Source of the DNA: Nitrospirota bacterium
Lineage (GTDB): Bacteria > JACPQY01
Assembly: GCA_016180645.1 (NCBI GenBank)
Contig: JACPAV010000007.1
Span: forward strand, 140,951 to 204,950
Direction of reading: 5' to 3'
DNA length: 64,000 nt
The translations under genes were made by a program, and so were the position numbers. The number at the start of each line of letters is the position of its first letter. Within the stretch, counting starts at the first letter, position 1. Shown here piece by piece: positions 63,923-64,000 of the stretch. Below the pieces are notes generated by a model. The model searched no databases. It was not told the origin of the DNA and worked only from the letters and a program-made list of their open reading frames with translations.

Positions 63923-64000
63923 TCAACCTATACGTTTCTCCTTTTTCTTCTTCCTCCCGGTCGTTTGAATCAGGGTCTCATCTATCTCTTCGCCGTCAAA
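63923..64000 (-). CDS. Possible C-terminus of a gene leaving the window
   Basis: The minus strand is open from 64000 to TGA at 63925-63923 and encodes FDGEEIDETLIQTTGRKKKK, then EKRIG. A Lys-rich end is common in basic proteins, but 25 codons are too few to name it. It may be chance. Confidence 0.3.
   Translation of the reverse strand, partial: FDGEEIDETLIQTTGRKKKKEKRIG

Noticed and set aside
63471..63926. 151-codon frame through the repeats after GH92
   Set aside because: It runs across several hairpins and inverted repeats and shows no protein-like pattern.

Overview
The window looks like chromosomal DNA of a GC-rich (about 60% by eye), Gram-negative, flagellated bacterium with no close cultured relative that I can name. 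Several predicted lipoproteins (two ending their signal in APSC), an M48 periplasmic protease, a sigma-28-type flagellin promoter and a bacterial rpsB-tsf-pyrH-frr cluster support a diderm. The phylum is left open; a metagenome-assembled candidate-phylum genome would fit. I see no rRNA, tRNA, CRISPR array, transposase or integrase.

Layout. 1-3474: the 3' part of a type I restriction R subunit carrying a C-terminal S24/LexA-like domain. 3.5-13.3 kb: lipid/CoA metabolism (acyl-CoA synthetase, carotenoid-desaturase-like oxidoreductase, alpha/beta hydrolase, acyl-CoA dehydrogenase, class III CoA transferase, GNAT-like protein), a PBECR-like/DUF2283 pair and a VapBC pair. 13.3-27.1 kb: housekeeping and repair genes (msrA, aroD, hisE, DUF2851, a spermidine-synthase-like fusion, a thioredoxin-fold SSP411 protein, a second acyl-CoA synthetase, an ABC1 kinase, aroK). 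The aroK leader can fold into a three-way junction.

27.1-41.1 kb, minus strand, is the most unusual part: a complete type I restriction-modification locus whose genes have been pulled apart by cargo. In transcription order it reads hsdR, fic, hsdS, DUF5131-tcmP, hsdS scar C, unknown-DUF1828/1829, hsdS scar B, AAA ATPase-DUF4276, hsdS scar A, second fic, hsdM. Each scar is a copy of the last 100-170 bp of hsdS (scar B also keeps the first codons of hsdM), and two of the cargo modules have a promoter-like sequence directly after the scar. The 3' end of hsdR is likewise repeated around the first fic. I read this as a cassette array of candidate defence modules built by recombination at the 3' ends of hsd genes.

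41.2-64 kb: a lipoprotein metallopeptidase, an M48-TPR protease, a HhH-GPD glycosylase, queA, an SCP2 protein, larC, a large sensor histidine kinase, a DegT-type aminotransferase next to a flagellin gene, aspS, gpsA (with an 81-bp in-frame palindromic insertion), the rpsB-tsf-pyrH-frr cluster and a GH92 glycosidase lipoprotein. Dispersed hairpin elements with CGTAGGG ends lie between several of these genes. Four genes (a PBECR-like ORF, vapC, a 100-aa ORF, and the ORF after frr) have conserved or open reading frames without an ATG, GTG or TTG at the expected place.
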